Counted from the first letter of the stretch, positions 1-12,429 are shown. The stretch: DNA of 64,000 nt from Cinnamomum chago (GCA_038049695.1 CP142457.1:27303001-27367000), one strand, 5' to 3'. The notes: generated from the sequence alone by a model not told the origin. Numbers and translations are program-made.

Positions 1-850
1 TGCGTCATATCATTTTGCAAAGATACCTTTAAGGAAGAAATTTGTACCTCCAAAGGGACAACAGATTCGCATCCATAGACCAAAGAGAATGGTGTGCTAT
101 GGGTAGGCCCTCGAACGGTGGTTCGATAAGCCCACAAAGCTTCAGGCAATTTGTCGCCCCAGTCTCTTTTGTGACTAGAGACCATTTTCTTGAGGATTTT
201 GCAGAGTGTCTTGTTGAAGGCTTCTGTTAGTCCGCTTGTTGCCGGATTGTACGGAGTCGAATGACAACTTTGGATTTTGTATTTGTCGCAAAAGCTGTAG
301 AATCGGTGATTCCGGAATTGTGGTCCGTTATTGTGAACGAATCTTTTAGGTATGCCGAAGCAGCAAATAATGTTGATGCGCAAGAATTGAAGGACTGATG
401 ATGTCTTCATTTCACTGAGCGCAAATGCTTCTAACTATTTGGAGAAATAATCCGTAGCGGCGAAGATGAAGCGATGGCCTTTGCTTGACGGGGGAGAGAT
501 GGGACCTATGTTGTCCATACCCCAAGCTTCGAACGGTCATGAGATTGCTGTGGGATGTAGCCATTCTGGAGGCATGTGGACATAGTCTCCATGAACTTGG
601 CATTGACGGCAACGTTTAACAAAGTGCATAGCGTCAGCTACCATGGTAGGTCAGTAATATCCCAACCTTTTTATCTGATCATAGAGCTTGGGACCAGCCT
701 GATGAGCTCCACAAAGACCGGCATGAACTTCTTTGAGGGTTTCCTTAGCCTCTTGTTGTGACAAGCAGCGCAGAAGTACTTCGTCGAAGGATTTTCTGTA
801 AAGCATTTTTTAGGGTATATCCAAATGAAAGTTTGTTGCTCGTCTTTGGA
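1..850 (-). mobile_element. Integrase region of the Tat element (runs off the window)
   Basis: Minus-strand translation shows the typical plant gypsy integrase layout. A zinc-binding N-terminal region lies near 600-830. The catalytic core follows leftward and includes stretches recognisable as the family's landmark segments, such as WGMDNIGP near 510-535 and the segment around YNPATSG near 230-260. The end of the domain and the 3' LTR lie beyond position 1. This is a decayed fossil part and no intact frame spans it. Confidence 0.85.
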
Positions 851-853
851 CGC

Positions 854-1540
854 TCACCCATTTTTTTGGATCTTCAGGGAGGATTCCGAACATGGTGTAA
901 TCAATGAACGGATTTCTCTAGTCGCTGATTGGAGGTTTATGGAAGGAGATCCGACTTTCGGCCAATTGGTGGCATTCAGCAACTGCTTGGTGCGTGGTAA
1001 GAGGAGGGAGAATCCTTTTTTGGCACACTGTGATTTGTATGTTTTCCCTTCTTGGATCGCCATGTATGCGGCAAGTCCGGCCAAGGCAACTGCACGAATG
1101 TTCTCACCTCTGAGGATATGGGTGATGTGACAGATGTCAAACCTTTGGCGAAGTGATTGTGCCTTGTTGTAGTAAGGCAACAGATCAGGCTTCCTGACTT
1201 CAAATTTCTGATTCATTTGGTTGACGATTAGTTCGGAGTCCTCAAAGACTTCCAGCATGGTGATGCCAGATTCGAGGGCTAGTTCCAGTCCTACAATCAG
1301 GGATTGGTACTCAGCTGCATTGTTCGAGCATGGTTCCAGTAGCGAGAAGGCGTGTGGAATCATGTGCTTATCGGGGCTAACAAAGAGGATGCCAACTCCC
1401 GAGATCAACTTTTTTTTTTTTTCATTTGTCCTGGTTGCACCATCAAAGTACATGTCCCAGGGGGCATTTGGTGAGAAAGTCTCCACGTTGTAGACAGGTT
1501 CGTCTGGGAGATCATCTCTGAGCGGGGAATCTTTAGGCAA
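854..1540 (-). mobile_element. Second (archaeal-type) RNase H domain of the Tat element
   Basis: This 228-residue open stretch contains a WDMYFDGA start, a GVGI..VSP segment, a SNNAAEYQSLIVGLELAL helix and a later DSELIVNQM segment. These are hallmarks of the type I RNase H fold of archaeal type that Tat-lineage plant gypsy elements carry in addition to their own RNase H. It lies directly upstream of integrase in element order, as expected. Its presence is the main reason for the lineage call. Confidence 0.88.
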
Positions 1541-1588
1541 TGGATGCTCTGCGAGGAAGTCTGCTAGAGCTTGGCCTTTGATTGTCTT

Positions 1589-1990
1589 TTATGGTACATG
1601 CTTGATATCAAATTGTGATAGGAGGATGAACCATTTTGCCAGTCGTGCATTGAGAGAACTTTCTTTTGTGACGAGAACCTTTAAGAGGTTGATCCTCGAA
1701 ATCAGGTAGACTGTGTTTGAAAAAAGGTAGTGATGTAACTTTTGTACGACAAACATCACTGCAAGGCATTCTTTCTCGACTGGAGAGTAGCAATGCTCCG
1801 CACCTACCAACATATGGCTGAGATAGTATAGAGCAGCTTCTTTTCCTCCGTCATTCTCTTGTGCAAGCAGCGCACCCAGAGAGTGGTCGAGAGCTCTTGT
1901 GTACAAGATGAATGGTTTTCCAGTGGTAGGGGCAGCCAGCACTGGAGGTTTAGTTATGTATGACTTGATATCTTGAAATGCTGCTTCACA
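1589..1990 (-). mobile_element. Ty3-type RNase H domain of the Tat element
   Basis: The open stretch encodes the familiar order of a gypsy RNase H: a GKPFILYT opening strand, SLGALLAQ, YYLSHML, a YSPVEKECLAVMF helix and a closing ARLAKWFILLSQFDI segment. It follows the reverse transcriptase and precedes the archaeal-type RNase H, which is the normal order. It is a fossil part of the broken element. Confidence 0.85.
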
Positions 1991-1999
1991 TTCAGCATC

Positions 2000-2553
2000 C
2001 TAAACAAAGTTCACACCTTTCTTCATTAGGCGAGAGAAGGGACGGCATTTTCCCGAGAGATTGGAGATGAACTGTTTGATGTATGCCAACCTCCCTTGAA
2101 GCCCTTTTAGTTGTCTTGGGGTTCTTAGAGATGACATTTCTATGATAGCCTTGACTTTGATGGGGTCAAGTTCTATCCCACCTTTTCGAACTATGAATCC
2201 GAGAAACTTACCCGATGAGACACCGAAGAAGCATTTTAGTGGATTCATCCGCAGTTTGTGTTTGCGAAGTTGGAGGAAGACTTCTCGAAGAACTTTGAGA
2301 TGATCTTCTTTTCTTTTGCTTTTAACAGCGAGGTCGTCAACATAACATTCGACCGTCTTTTGCTGCATATCCTGCAATATCTTCATCTTAGCCCTCTGAT
2401 ATGTGGCACCAGCATTTTTCAGACCAAATGGCATGACAGTGTAGCAATACACGCCAAATGGGGTCCGAAATTATGTGTGTTCTTCATCTTCAGGATGCAT
2501 CTTTATCTGATTGTAGCCAGAGAATCCATCCATGAATGTCATTCGCTCAAACT
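2000..2553 (-). mobile_element. Reverse transcriptase, C-terminal part (left of the LTR insertion)
   Basis: Minus-strand translation carries the YCYTVMPFGLKNAGATYQR segment, the catalytic-type YVDD box in the sequence VECYVDDLAV, and the FLGFIV and thumb-domain segments of a Ty3/gypsy reverse transcriptase. The domain is physically split: its N-terminal part resumes at 4,111 on the other side of an inserted solo LTR. Confidence 0.88.
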
Positions 2554-4110
2554 TGAAAGTCCAAGATCAAATCCTAGAGGGGGGGGGGGGGTGAATAGGG
2601 TGAGCTCAAAGTCCTAGACCAATTTTAATTCTTTTAGCTTTTAAGTCTCTTATGCTTTGAAGAGGAATAATGAAATCAACCAAGAGAGCATAATCCATAA
2701 AATGAAAGCAAAAAGACAATCACCATAACACAAGCACATATAGTGGTTCGGCCAAATAGCCTACATCCACTCCCGGTACACCTACCGGAATTCACTAACT
2801 TCAATTAAGGTTTAGGATCACCTCAAACCTTACAAACAACACTATGCTTTTCAAGGCTAAGCATAAACCTTTACACCATATGCTTTTCAAGGCTAAGCAT
2901 GAACCTTTACAACATAGAATTTTTCTCTTAAGAATTATGCCTATGAGTGCATGGATAAAGAGAGCAATGAAGTGCATTGGAGTGCCTCTAAGTAGGCTAA
3001 TTAGAAAGTGAAACTCAACTCCTAGAAATATGCATAACAATGACCAAGTCTATGAATGATGCATTTTCTAGAAATAACTCTTTCTCTTTGAAAAGATAAA
3101 ACCTTGAATGATACAAAGATGTTAATCAAATATTTGAGAAAGAGTTGTATGTCTAACACATGTAATTAACAATGAAAATTAAGTTGTTTTAAAAAAGGAT
3201 GTTCTAAAGTCAAACAAGAACACAAAATCATGTGTAACATAGACAATATGTTGCATTCATAAAGCTCATGTGATTTCTAAAGTACTAAGCATGTTATGAA
3301 GGTCAACATCTTAATAGAAAAGCATCTTGTTAATCATGCATTGAAAGAAATCAAAAGAGAGAAACAAAACATGATTTTAAAATACTTAGGATTAAAGGAA
3401 GCACACCCATTTGAAGATCAAAGGTTAAATAAAGGGAATGGCTTCATAATCCTTGTCAAAATGCTCTTGAGAAGTTGCTAATCCATGGCCTCAAAAGTCC
3501 CTCCAATGTCAGCAACTTTTCCCAAACAAAAAGCCACTTTTTATAGAGAAAAAGTTCCCAACGGCTAGCTCCCCAGTTGACCTCATGACAGGGCCCGGTC
3601 GACTGGGTACACACAACGGATAAAATTCTGACCGTTGGAGCTTCAGAAGCCGGTCAACCTGCAGCGTACCCAGTCGACCGGGTCCTCTGGGCCGGTCGAC
3701 CGGCCACATTAGGCAGGTTGACCTGCAAAGAGCCCAGAAATCTGAAAATTTTGAATCTGGCAATATTTGAAGGGCACTTTCTAGGGGACTTTGAGGACCA
3801 TTTCTCAAGCATGAATTCATGACTAAAAGAAGATGAAAAATGAATTTCTAAAGCCATGAAAACTCCAAAACCAATAATGATTTTAAAGATAGAAACTTTG
3901 GAAAGCTTGAATGATTTTGAAATAAAAAAACTCCATGATCTTAAGAGACAAACTGAAATGAAAACCATGCATATCAAACGATAAAAACAAAGATCAAGAA
4001 AGAGAAATATGCATGATGAACCTTTGAATAAAACCATGAATGAATGAGAGGACAAGCTTTATGAAAGTGAATGCATCCTATCAAATTGCAACAAAACAAA
4101 AACTCTAACA
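2554..4110 (-). mobile_element. Solo LTR copy A, inserted in the Tat reverse transcriptase
   Basis: Read on the minus strand the element begins TGTTAGAG and ends CTTTCA, preceded by a C-rich box (CACCCCCCCCCCTCTAGG) just inside the 3' end. The flanks are aaact on the left and aaacc on the right, a 5-bp target duplication with one difference. No internal coding region or primer site adjoins it, so it is a solo LTR. It shares both ends, a GTGGTTCGGCC segment, short repeats with AGGCTAAGCATAAACC, and a block of GGTCGACC palindromes with copies B (28,077) and C (61,407). The C-rich 3' box resembles the LTR ends I recall for Ty1/copia SIRE/Maximus (Opie/Ji-like) elements; that family assignment is inference. 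Confidence 0.85.
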
Positions 4111-4490
4111 AAACCCACAGGTGTTGTCAATCATCACCTCTGGTATAGGGAGCAGGAACTCATCTTTGGGGCAAGCACCATTTAGGTCTCTATAATCAAT
4201 ACAGACCCTGATCTGCCCATTTTTCTTTATCACAGGGAAGATGTTGGCCAACCATTCAGGATGTTGTTCCTCGCGGATGAAGCCAACGCTTTTGAGTTTT
4301 TGAATTTCCTGTTCAATTTTGTTCATCACGTCTGGACGGAATCTTCTTTGGCCTTATTTGTCAGGCTTGATATCTTTTTGCAGATTGAGTTTGTGGATTG
4401 CTATTTTGGGGTCCAAGCCAGACATTTCACCATAAGACCATGCAAAACAACCAACAAACTCAAGAAAAAAAGAGATATACTCGGGTAACT
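4111..4490 (-). mobile_element. Reverse transcriptase, N-terminal part (right of the LTR insertion)
   Basis: Translation shows the NKIEQEIQKLKSVGFIRE lead-in, the WLANIFPVIKKNGQIRVCID strand and the DYRDLNGACPKDEFLLP segment that opens every Ty3/gypsy reverse transcriptase. Just upstream in element order (to about 4,490) is the FAWSYGEMSGLDP segment that normally precedes the domain. The sequence is cut at 4,110 by solo LTR copy A. Confidence 0.87.
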
Positions 4491-5760
4491 CATCATCCTT
4501 TATATTCTTGCTTATGAATACAGGACGTGGGTCATCTGGTGTTCCCAATTCTATCTTTTGAACAAGTTTTTCTATTGGAAGGTTCGAAGGTGGTTCCTCC
4601 ACAATATTTTCGGAGGCTTCCAACTCAACGAAACCTTCTGGCGTTTCAAGGGCATTTTCAGGCCAAGGCTTTGGTTCTGGCCATGGGTCTTCAGGATCGG
4701 TAATCTTCTCAAGGCTTGCTATGAGATGGTCTCAATCGCCTGTTGAAATTGGGTCGAAGTAGGGCACTTCTTTTGGATACGATGGCTTTTCTAGGTCAAA
4801 ATGCCACATGTCTTTATCACCGGACAGTTCCTCTTCATCATCAGAGAAATCATACGAATTGGTAGAGCTTCCTGGATCGTTGACAGGTGACTCTTCAAAG
4901 AGATATCCAGGGAGATCAATGTCTTCAAGGACATGAGATGTTGAGGCTTGGTCGGCAGATCGACTCCTCAGCATTTGTGTCAACTGTCTCATGGGAGCGT
5001 CGGGATCATATCCCAACCCATGTGAAGATCTTTTTACATGACCGTAGAGTCTCCAATTTTCCAGTTGACTTTTGGTTAAGGCGGGTTACAATGGTGTGAG
5101 AATACCGCGACCTTGCCCCAGACCGACTGGGTTTCGAACATCATAACCCATTTTCTTCATAATAGCTTGTGCCATAGGACTATATAGAAATAGTTGAGGC
5201 ATACCTTCGTTTTGGAAAGGTTCAAGCATGGAATTTAATGATGAAGCTTCTAATCTATGGAAGAAGATTGACTTCTCTTCTGCTGAAGTTGTCGGAACAA
5301 CAAAGGAAGCAGACGTAGGATCTTTTACGTCAGCAGGTGTCTCTACTGGAGGTCAAGCAGGCTGAACTTGTTGAGTGTCAGCTTGGCTTGACGGTGTGTC
5401 GTCTTCTGGCACTGACTCTGAATCCGTGTCTTGTATGATAGACACGAAGGAGACGACAAACTTGCCCCCAGACTTTTGCTTTGTCTTCTTTGCTCTGGTT
5501 GTTATGACCAAGGGCTTTGAAGATTTTAGAGAGACAACGAAGGGAGATGGATCTCTCTTTTTAGATCTACAGGAAGGTCTGTTTTCTTTCGATGATCGCT
5601 GAGGAGCCTTGCCTTTATCTTTCTGAAGATTTTCGGCGAAGGGCGTTGTTTCTTCCTCCGTTTCTTCTTTTTCATGTTTGTACATTTGAGCATCTGCAAA
5701 ATGGACTTCTTTGCCTTTAAGGGCTTTTTGTCTGCAAACACTCGATGTATCGAGCCGTCG
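4490..5760 (-). mobile_element. Protease-to-reverse-transcriptase linker of the Tat element
   Basis: This minus-strand stretch has several open segments. One around 4,732-5,016 is acidic and serine-rich; another around 5,353-5,685 is lysine-rich. No domain is recognisable. Position between the protease and the reverse transcriptase, and continuing coding-like composition, make it part of the element polyprotein. It is a fossil. Confidence 0.6.
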
Positions 5761-6263
5761 TTGTTAACGAACTTGATGCATTGATGTAGAGTTGAGGGAA
5801 TGACACTATTCTCGTGTATCCAGGGGCGCCCAAGAAGGATGTTGTAGCATGAAGGGGTTCTTATTGCTTACACAGTGACTTCAGAAGTAAGATCACCGAT
5901 TTGCAATTTGAACCTGATTTTGCCGATAGGCCTTTGAGCGCTACCATCGTACCCAAAGATGGATACAGACGTGTGACTCAGCCTGCTAGGTGGGATGCCC
6001 AGCTCTTCAAGTGCCGAAGTAGAGATGAGGTTGAGTGTAGAACCTGGGTCGATTTGGACTCTGTGTATCGGCATTTCTTTGATGTATCCTGTGAAATACA
6101 GGGGTCGGTTGTGCTTTGTCTCACCTAGCAGGAGGTCATCCTTACCAAAGGCGATGGTTGCACTTGCTGCTTTCTGTACCGAGAGGCATCCAATTCCTGA
6201 TCCCTCGGTTTTCTCCTTTTCTCCATTTGAGGGAGTATTTGATTTTTTGACCTTATAGTTCAT
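5760..6263 (-). mobile_element. Aspartic protease region of the Tat element
   Basis: Translation shows the retropepsin-like segment MPIHRVQIDPGSTLNLISTS followed by LEELGIPPSRL and an IGKIRFKLQIGDLTSEVTV strand, then a [12 protein letters not shown] segment near 5,825-5,870. This is the usual layout of the protease of Tat and Athila-type plant elements, lying between gag and the reverse transcriptase. It is a fossil part. Confidence 0.8.
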
Positions 6264-6269
6264 TTCAAT

Positions 6270-9170
6270 TTATAGGACTTGTGGTGCATGTTTATCGACA
6301 TCCGTATTCAGCCTTTGTAGTTCTGAAATGAGACTATCACAAGTTTGTGGAGACATTCGTAATAAGTCATGGATGTGCAGTCGTGCAGGTATGTGTTTGA
6401 AGTGCTCAATCAAGTCGTACTTGAAAGCCTCCTTCGAGCCTGCGTGTTCATTATTGTTGCCACTTGGGGCGTTTACATTTTGTGTTCCCGAAGGATTTAC
6501 ATAAGAAGAAGAAGAAGGTTGGTTGTAGTTTTTGTGGTAATCCCGGCCAGAGCGTGTACCTCTACCAACTTCAAGAGCTTCTTGAGAAGGGTCTTCATTT
6601 GGAAGATCGTCCTTGGGATCCAATGGTTGATCCTTCTCATTTGCTGAAGATGTGTCTGCAGCAGAGTCGCCATCCTCAGTGATTGCGTTAAATGGAGTAT
6701 TTTTCGGGAACAAGTCCTGAACAACATCCAGCAACTTTTCTCCTTTATTGAGTAATTTGTCGGTCCAGACATCTCCTATGAGGTCGGGTATCTGGGACCA
6801 ACTGACCAGGTCTCCATCGGCTGTAGTCTCTTTAGGATGATCGGTCGGAAGAGCCGTGAGTAGCGACGTCACGGTTTCAGGGGACGAAGGCTGAGAAGAT
6901 GTTATCTCAGTGGAAGTCACTCTAGAAAATGTAGCTCCGGAAGATATACTATCAGGTGTAGCCGGAAAGTATGTGTCTTCGGTAGATGATGTTTCAGAGG
7001 CACTATCATCTTGAGCTATCGCATTGCAAGTTGCCCTAATGGGAGATCCCTCTAGAGTGGACTGTTGGGAGTCGGACTCACCATCAGATGTGAGAGGGTC
7101 TTCTTTTCTATCTAGCAGTTTTCTCCATTTTCAGGAGTTAAGGGAGGAGGCATCCGTTGATTTTCAGGAACTTCCGGTTCCGGATTTTGATCGTGAAGAT
7201 CTTGCTCTTGTTCTAAGGCAAGGCGCTGCAAAATCCACGCATATTCTTCAGAATCAGGCATGGGAGCCAAATCTTCTTCTTCATCTATCCCTTGTGGTTC
7301 AACATGATTGAGTTTTGCTGGAGCGTTGAAGGGTGCTGAGTCAACAGCATTTTCTTGAACAAGCTCTTGGTTTCCTTCATCATCGGACCAGGATCCTTGT
7401 TGCCCATATGGGTTATACCAGATTACCGGCATAAGGTGAGATTCAGGAACCCATTCTTCATCGGAGAGGTATTCTCCTGTTTCAAGGGATTCCTCCCACT
7501 CGTCGGTGTCACTGGCGGTGTCACTAGATTCGTATCCATCCATGGAGAATCCAATTACTGAATTGCAGGAGTATGATGCCCCCTGCGTAGTTTCATTTCT
7601 GAATTGAGGTGGCATGAAATCACCAAGGGTGAATTTTTTTTCCACCTTTGAAGCCTTGGATTCTTCCGTTGCCCCCAGTGATGCAGTAGAAGAGGTCTCT
7701 GCCTTTTTAGGGACTTCTTGTTTTGGTTGAGCTTTCTCCTGCTGCTTGAGCTTGCGGAGTTGTCTCTTGGCTTGCCTTCGCTGTCGAGCGTTAGGCTTTG
7801 TTTTGACGATCTCCCAATTTTCATCTTCTAGGAGATCGGGATGCTCCCATATAGGTTGTCCGTCTGATGTTAGGTAAGGAACCAACTCTTGGGACGTTCG
7901 GGTCATTTTTATCACCTTGAAGGAAGTGGTGGTCTTCTCTTTTGGTGATTTTGAAGTTTGTCCATACGACACCATGTTGACGGAGGCAGACCCATAGTTT
8001 TTGTCAAAGGTGATGACTCCGTTTTTCCACATCTCGTTGATCTTCTCTCTCACAATGAAGCATTGATTGAGAGGATGCGAGATCATCTGATGGTATGGAC
8101 AATACCGAGGATCATTGCTTTTTCCCACATCTCCCGGTCTTTTGGGCCCAGGCAAGGTGAGTTTACCATTTGCCACGAAACGCTCGAAGATTTCTTCAAC
8201 ATCTTCATCGAATGGGTATTTTTCCTCTACTCGTTCTCTGTAGGCACCAGAGAGTTCATGTTTCTTACCTGTAGCTTTATTTTCAGCTTTCTTTGGCTGC
8301 CGAGGAGCTGACTTGGTTTGCACATTAAGAACCTCCTTTTTCTTTGGCTTTGAGGTCGTAATGGTAGCCGGCTCTTTCTTTGATGATGACTGCTGACTGT
8401 TGAGGTCTTTGATAACCATTTCAGCCTCCATAGCTGCTTCTAGGAGTTTTCTCAGGTTCTTTGATTTATTACCGATAATCATGGAGCGGATTCTCGCTTT
8501 CATGTTGTTATGGCAGATGTTGACGAGCGACGCTTGTGGCAGCACATCTAAACACTTGTACGCCATCGCCTTCCACTTGTGAATGAAGTCGTAAGTTGAC
8601 TCATTCTCTCCCCGTTTTAGGTTGCATAGTTGTGCCATAGTAACGGGATGATCTTTACCTTTGAAGTGAGTTAGGAAGCGTGTCTCTAGCATGACCCAAT
8701 TTTGGATGGAGTCCTCCGGCAGAGTGGAGTACCAATCGAAGGTCGTACCTTTTAGGGTACTTGCAAAGAGACGAATCTTGAGGGTGTCTTGATCCGCGAT
8801 AGCTCCCGTCAATATTTTGAAGTGGATGACGTGCTGTCTGGCTGAACTTTTCCCCGTATATGTTTGGAGAGTAGTTTGCTTGAATTTTATAGGAAACGGG
8901 ACCGAGTCCATCCATAAGGGATATGGTGGCTTGATCCCATGCTCTTTCAGTGTATCCTCTTCCTTTGCTTTGGCGAGGATATCGTCAATGTCCTTTTTGC
9001 TAAGGGCGCGTGACTCACTGTTTTCTGCATTTTCCTCGTTATCTGGAGGAGATTGGTTGTTCTCTTGACGCTGAAAAGCGAGAAGAAGATTTTTCATTAG
9101 AGTCTCAATCCTCTGCTGACCTTGCTCCAATTGCTGGATACGTGCGGTCGTTTCATTAGGAGGTGGATTG
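6270..9170 (-). mobile_element. Gag region of the Tat element
   Basis: The longest open stretch in the window (672 residues, 7,112-9,130 minus) lies here. It opens with a coiled lead (EQGQQRIETLMKNLL). The retrotransposon gag domain lies at roughly 8,450-8,950, with segments such as ASTLKGTTFDWYSTLP and NWVMLETRFLTHF. Near 8,050-8,130 is the zinc-binding-like YCPYHQMISHPLNQC segment typical of Tat-type gag. The C-terminal part is acidic. A further 216-residue open stretch at 6,270-6,920 continues toward the protease. It is a fossil, although this open stretch is unusually long. Confidence 0.87.
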
Positions 9171-9175
9171 CGAGG

Positions 9176-10240
9176 TTACTCAGAGTTTGTATCCAAGACA
9201 TTCATCATCCGTGATTCGAACGAAGAGATCGTCCTGGTGACTGAGCTGGGGCTCATTCTTGAAGAGCTTGAGGAAGGGTTACTCCGTTGTCCTTGGCTTG
9301 AAGGAGTAGAAGATTCTTCCAGGCATCTTCGTGTCCGGGAGACGCTGCTTGTCACCAGTCGCCGGACATAAATTTTAGTTGCTGACTTCTGGCGTCTTCT
9401 GGTTTTGCCAACCATGTGGACATCAACAATTTGATCGGGTCTTTCTTTTTCGACCCATTTTTGGGAGACTTGGAGGGTAGGATGCTGGGTCCTTTGCTTC
9501 TCTAGTCTCTTTTATCGATACGACATGTAGCGACGTATGCGACGGGCAATTTGAGCTTTTGTCAGCTCTGGCTGGGCTTTGGCAATGAAGGATGTACTCC
9601 CTTGAGCGCAGCAGCCGAGTCTGTCTTCTTTGAAGCTGGGCATAGACAGGATTTAGAACCGGTCCTTCGACTGTCGTAGCGAAACTTTGAATTTTGCGAG
9701 TTCGGCCCCCGTTGAGATAAAGGGTCGAACTGTAGGGGTGCAGGCCTTGGTTCTTTCTTGCAGAGGCCTGGTGATGTATGATTTGATTTTTGGCTTGTAA
9801 GAGCAAGCCGACTCATGATGGGTTGCCTTCTTTGTTAGGCAAGAGGTTGTTTTCTCCTCCTTCATGTACGCAAGCGGATAGAACCAGTTTTCTTTGAGAG
9901 GGGCCAGGTATGTTGGCCTTGCAGATGTTCGGGACCTCCTTTGTTTTGGTGAAGGTCTTGGGGACCAAGTCTTAGAGTAGACCTGGTTCTCTGCAGGTTG
10001 AGGCTTCGTGGGGTTGCCACGGGCTTCGGGTTTGTTCGCGTTCACCCTTGGTGTCATGGTAGTGACACGTTGTGGGGCGATCTTCTGCTTCTTGGCAGGT
10101 GCGATTTCCTCTACGGGAAGTGGGAATGGTCCCAGCGACCCGAAGATGATGGTTCGGGGAGTAGAGGTTGACCCGGTGTTCTGGGATTTGCCGAGGGAGG
10201 TGACTCTTCGGCAGCTGGTAGGGCAATTATGAATGTGCTT
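9176..10240 (-). mobile_element. Open region upstream of gag in the Tat element
   Basis: Several overlapping minus-strand open stretches rich in arginine, serine, proline and lysine lie between gag and the leader (for example 9,176-9,415, 9,423-9,806 and 9,653-10,057). No known domain is visible. Ogre and related Tat elements are known to carry an additional ORF upstream of gag, and this could be its remnant, but the match is by position and not by sequence. Confidence 0.45.
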
Positions 10241-10728
10241 GTTTTGGTTCTCCTGGAGAATGAGCTGGTACTTGTTCTCATCGAATGTGATGGTTAATGA
10301 AGCTGCCGTTGTTAGTTTTGGAAAACTTCTGAAACAAGACCACGTCCATTAGTAATCACAAAAATATAGTGATTATAAATGGGAAAGAACTATGGTTTTG
10401 TCTTTTCAAATCGCTCAAGGGAACATGGCCCAGTTCAAGCGAGACGAAGGAAGGCAAAAAGCCAAAGAGGATACAATTGTTCTGAACGCAAGTACAGGAG
10501 GCTCAAAGCAAGCATTCCAGTGACTACTAGAAGCAATTGTAGACCTTAATTCAAATTACCGAGAAACGAGGCTCACTTGAGGTAAGATGATATAAGGTTG
10601 GAGATACAAATGTGTCGGTTGCGAATACAGTAGACCCGGAAGGGCGTACTAGTACCGCTAGGCACAAATGTTGCAAATCACATCCTTGGAATGGACACGA
10701 GATGGGATTTTTGAAAGGTCAAAATCGG

Positions 10729-11389
10729 GTTCATAAAAGAGAGCAATTGGTGTTCCAATCCGAATAAGGCCTCAAACATTTCTGCGAGCGCCAAATCCGA
10801 AAGGGAATGAACCAAGATTTCTCAAATGTAAACCCAAAGATGACGATTTTTTTTAAAGTTCTTTTTTAAAATTCTTTTTTGAATGAACACAAGGGCTTTT
10901 CAATTCGGCCTTATGAAACCTTAGTAGATAGAACAGCCCCCAGGTAAGGGTAGGATTACTTAATGAACCCATTTTGAGGACCCTTGCCTCAAACAGTCTA
11001 GCTGTCTCCACACTCTAGACAAGGCTTTTCTTAGATCCACCTTGGTCAAAGAACGCAATTGGTGCAACCTTAGTAGGTTTTGAAAATTTTTGATTTTTTT
11101 TATGGATTCATCAAAGAGAACGAGCGGTGTCCCAATCCGAATAAGGGCTCAAACATTTCTGCGAGCGCTAAATCTGAAAAGGAGGGGACCAAACTTTCTC
11201 AAATTTGATTCCAAAAAAAAAAAAATTTTGAATAAGTTTTTTTTGAAGAGTTTTTTTTTTTTTTTGAAATCTCTATCAGACTCGTCAAAGAGAAAAGATG
11301 GCCCATTCCCCGATAAAAAGAATAGCTGCGAACATTTCTGTGAGCTATCAAGTTCAAAGAGGAGAGGATCAAAGTTTCTCAAAATTGAA
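10729..11389. repeat. Three diverged copies of a ~105-bp unit in the Tat leader
   Basis: Copies at 10,729-10,828, 11,105-11,209 and 11,281-11,389 share CATAAAAGAGA or TCATCAAAGAGA-like starts, a CAATCCGAATAAGG-like core, AACATTTCTGCGAGCG and a TTTCTCAAAT end. Spacing is about 376 and 176 bp, so the arrangement is dispersed and not a clean tandem. All three have the same orientation. Confidence 0.75.
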
Positions 11390-11860
11390 TAAAAAAAAAA
11401 AGAAATCAGATTCTTTTGAAATTTTTTTGGAAATGAGAAGGAATGGAAATAAATTCAAAGGTAGAAATTTTCCAAAAATTCAATCTCATTTTTTTTTTTA
11501 TGTAAGATCCAACATAGGCCACCAACTAGAAAGGAGCCTAAGAATTCAAGCATCGCATTCTCAACTTAACTGGTCCCACCGGGTATGCTAGCTTGATGGA
11601 CCGAGTTTTTTCTCTTTCTTCTCCTCTCCCATTTGTCCCCGGGGTCGCCAAGAGGAAAATCGAATGGAGGGAGGAAAGGGGGAGAAAAAAAGGGCATCTT
11701 ATGTTTTTTGTACGGGTATGCCAGATTTTCTATTCTACTTGGAATTTAGAAATGGTGATCCGAAGATCCACCTTCGCAAGTAGAAAGGAAATCAACCTTT
11801 TTCTGACTTTCCTTTGCACGTATATTTAAGAAAAAAGACAGTTTTTTTAAAATGCTATGA

Positions 11861-11976
11861 GAGGCGATTTCATTTTGTTTGCCGTAAAGGCGAGTTTGCC
11901 GTGAAAGGCGATTTTTTTGCCGTAGGAGGCGATTTTGTGACGTGAAAGGCAATTTTGTGTCGTGAAAAGGCGATTT
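11861..11976. repeat. Short-period GGCGATTT array, about six units
   Basis: Units of about 18-22 bp built around GCCGTGAAAGGCGATTTT repeat six times with small changes (GCCGTAAAGGCGAGTTT, GACGTGAAAGGCAATTTT and so on). It lies inside the non-coding leader of the gypsy element. Confidence 0.8.
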
Positions 11977-12268
11977 ACAAATCTATCAATGAAGAAAGAC
12001 AAGAAATGTGGTTTTTTTTTTGTCTTAAGGAAACTACAAAGTACAACAGAAAAGTGAGAAAGGGGATCTGACTTCTTAGGAGATCGTGGGGACCAGTTCA
12101 GAACGACGGTCGCAAGTCATGTATGGACTCCGCCATCGTCCTTCAAATGAGAATGCTTGATGCTTTGATTCTTTGGCTTGGCTTGGACTTCAGTTTTTTA
12201 GAGGATAAGGACCAAAGGGAAGGTCCTATACCCAATGAAAAACGAAGAGACAGGCTGAAGAGCCGCGT

Positions 12269-12376
12269 CTTGGCCATGTTGAGTAGAAGAAGAGGAGGTT
12301 TTTTCTTAGAGGGGGGGCACGGCTTGGCCATGTTGAGTAGAAGAAGAGGAGGTTTTTTCTTAGAGGGAGGGGGTGT
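12269..12376. repeat. 54-bp tandem duplication
   Basis: A unit beginning CTTGGCCATGTTGAGTAGAA and ending in a G-run starts at 12,269 and again at 12,323. The two copies are identical over their first ~46 bp. It is next to the inferred 3' end of the LTR and is followed by a C-run. Confidence 0.85.
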
Positions 12377-12429
12377 GCCCCCCCCCTTTCCCAGGGACTT
12401 TGATCACCTTTTGGTGTTTGTTGCAGCAA

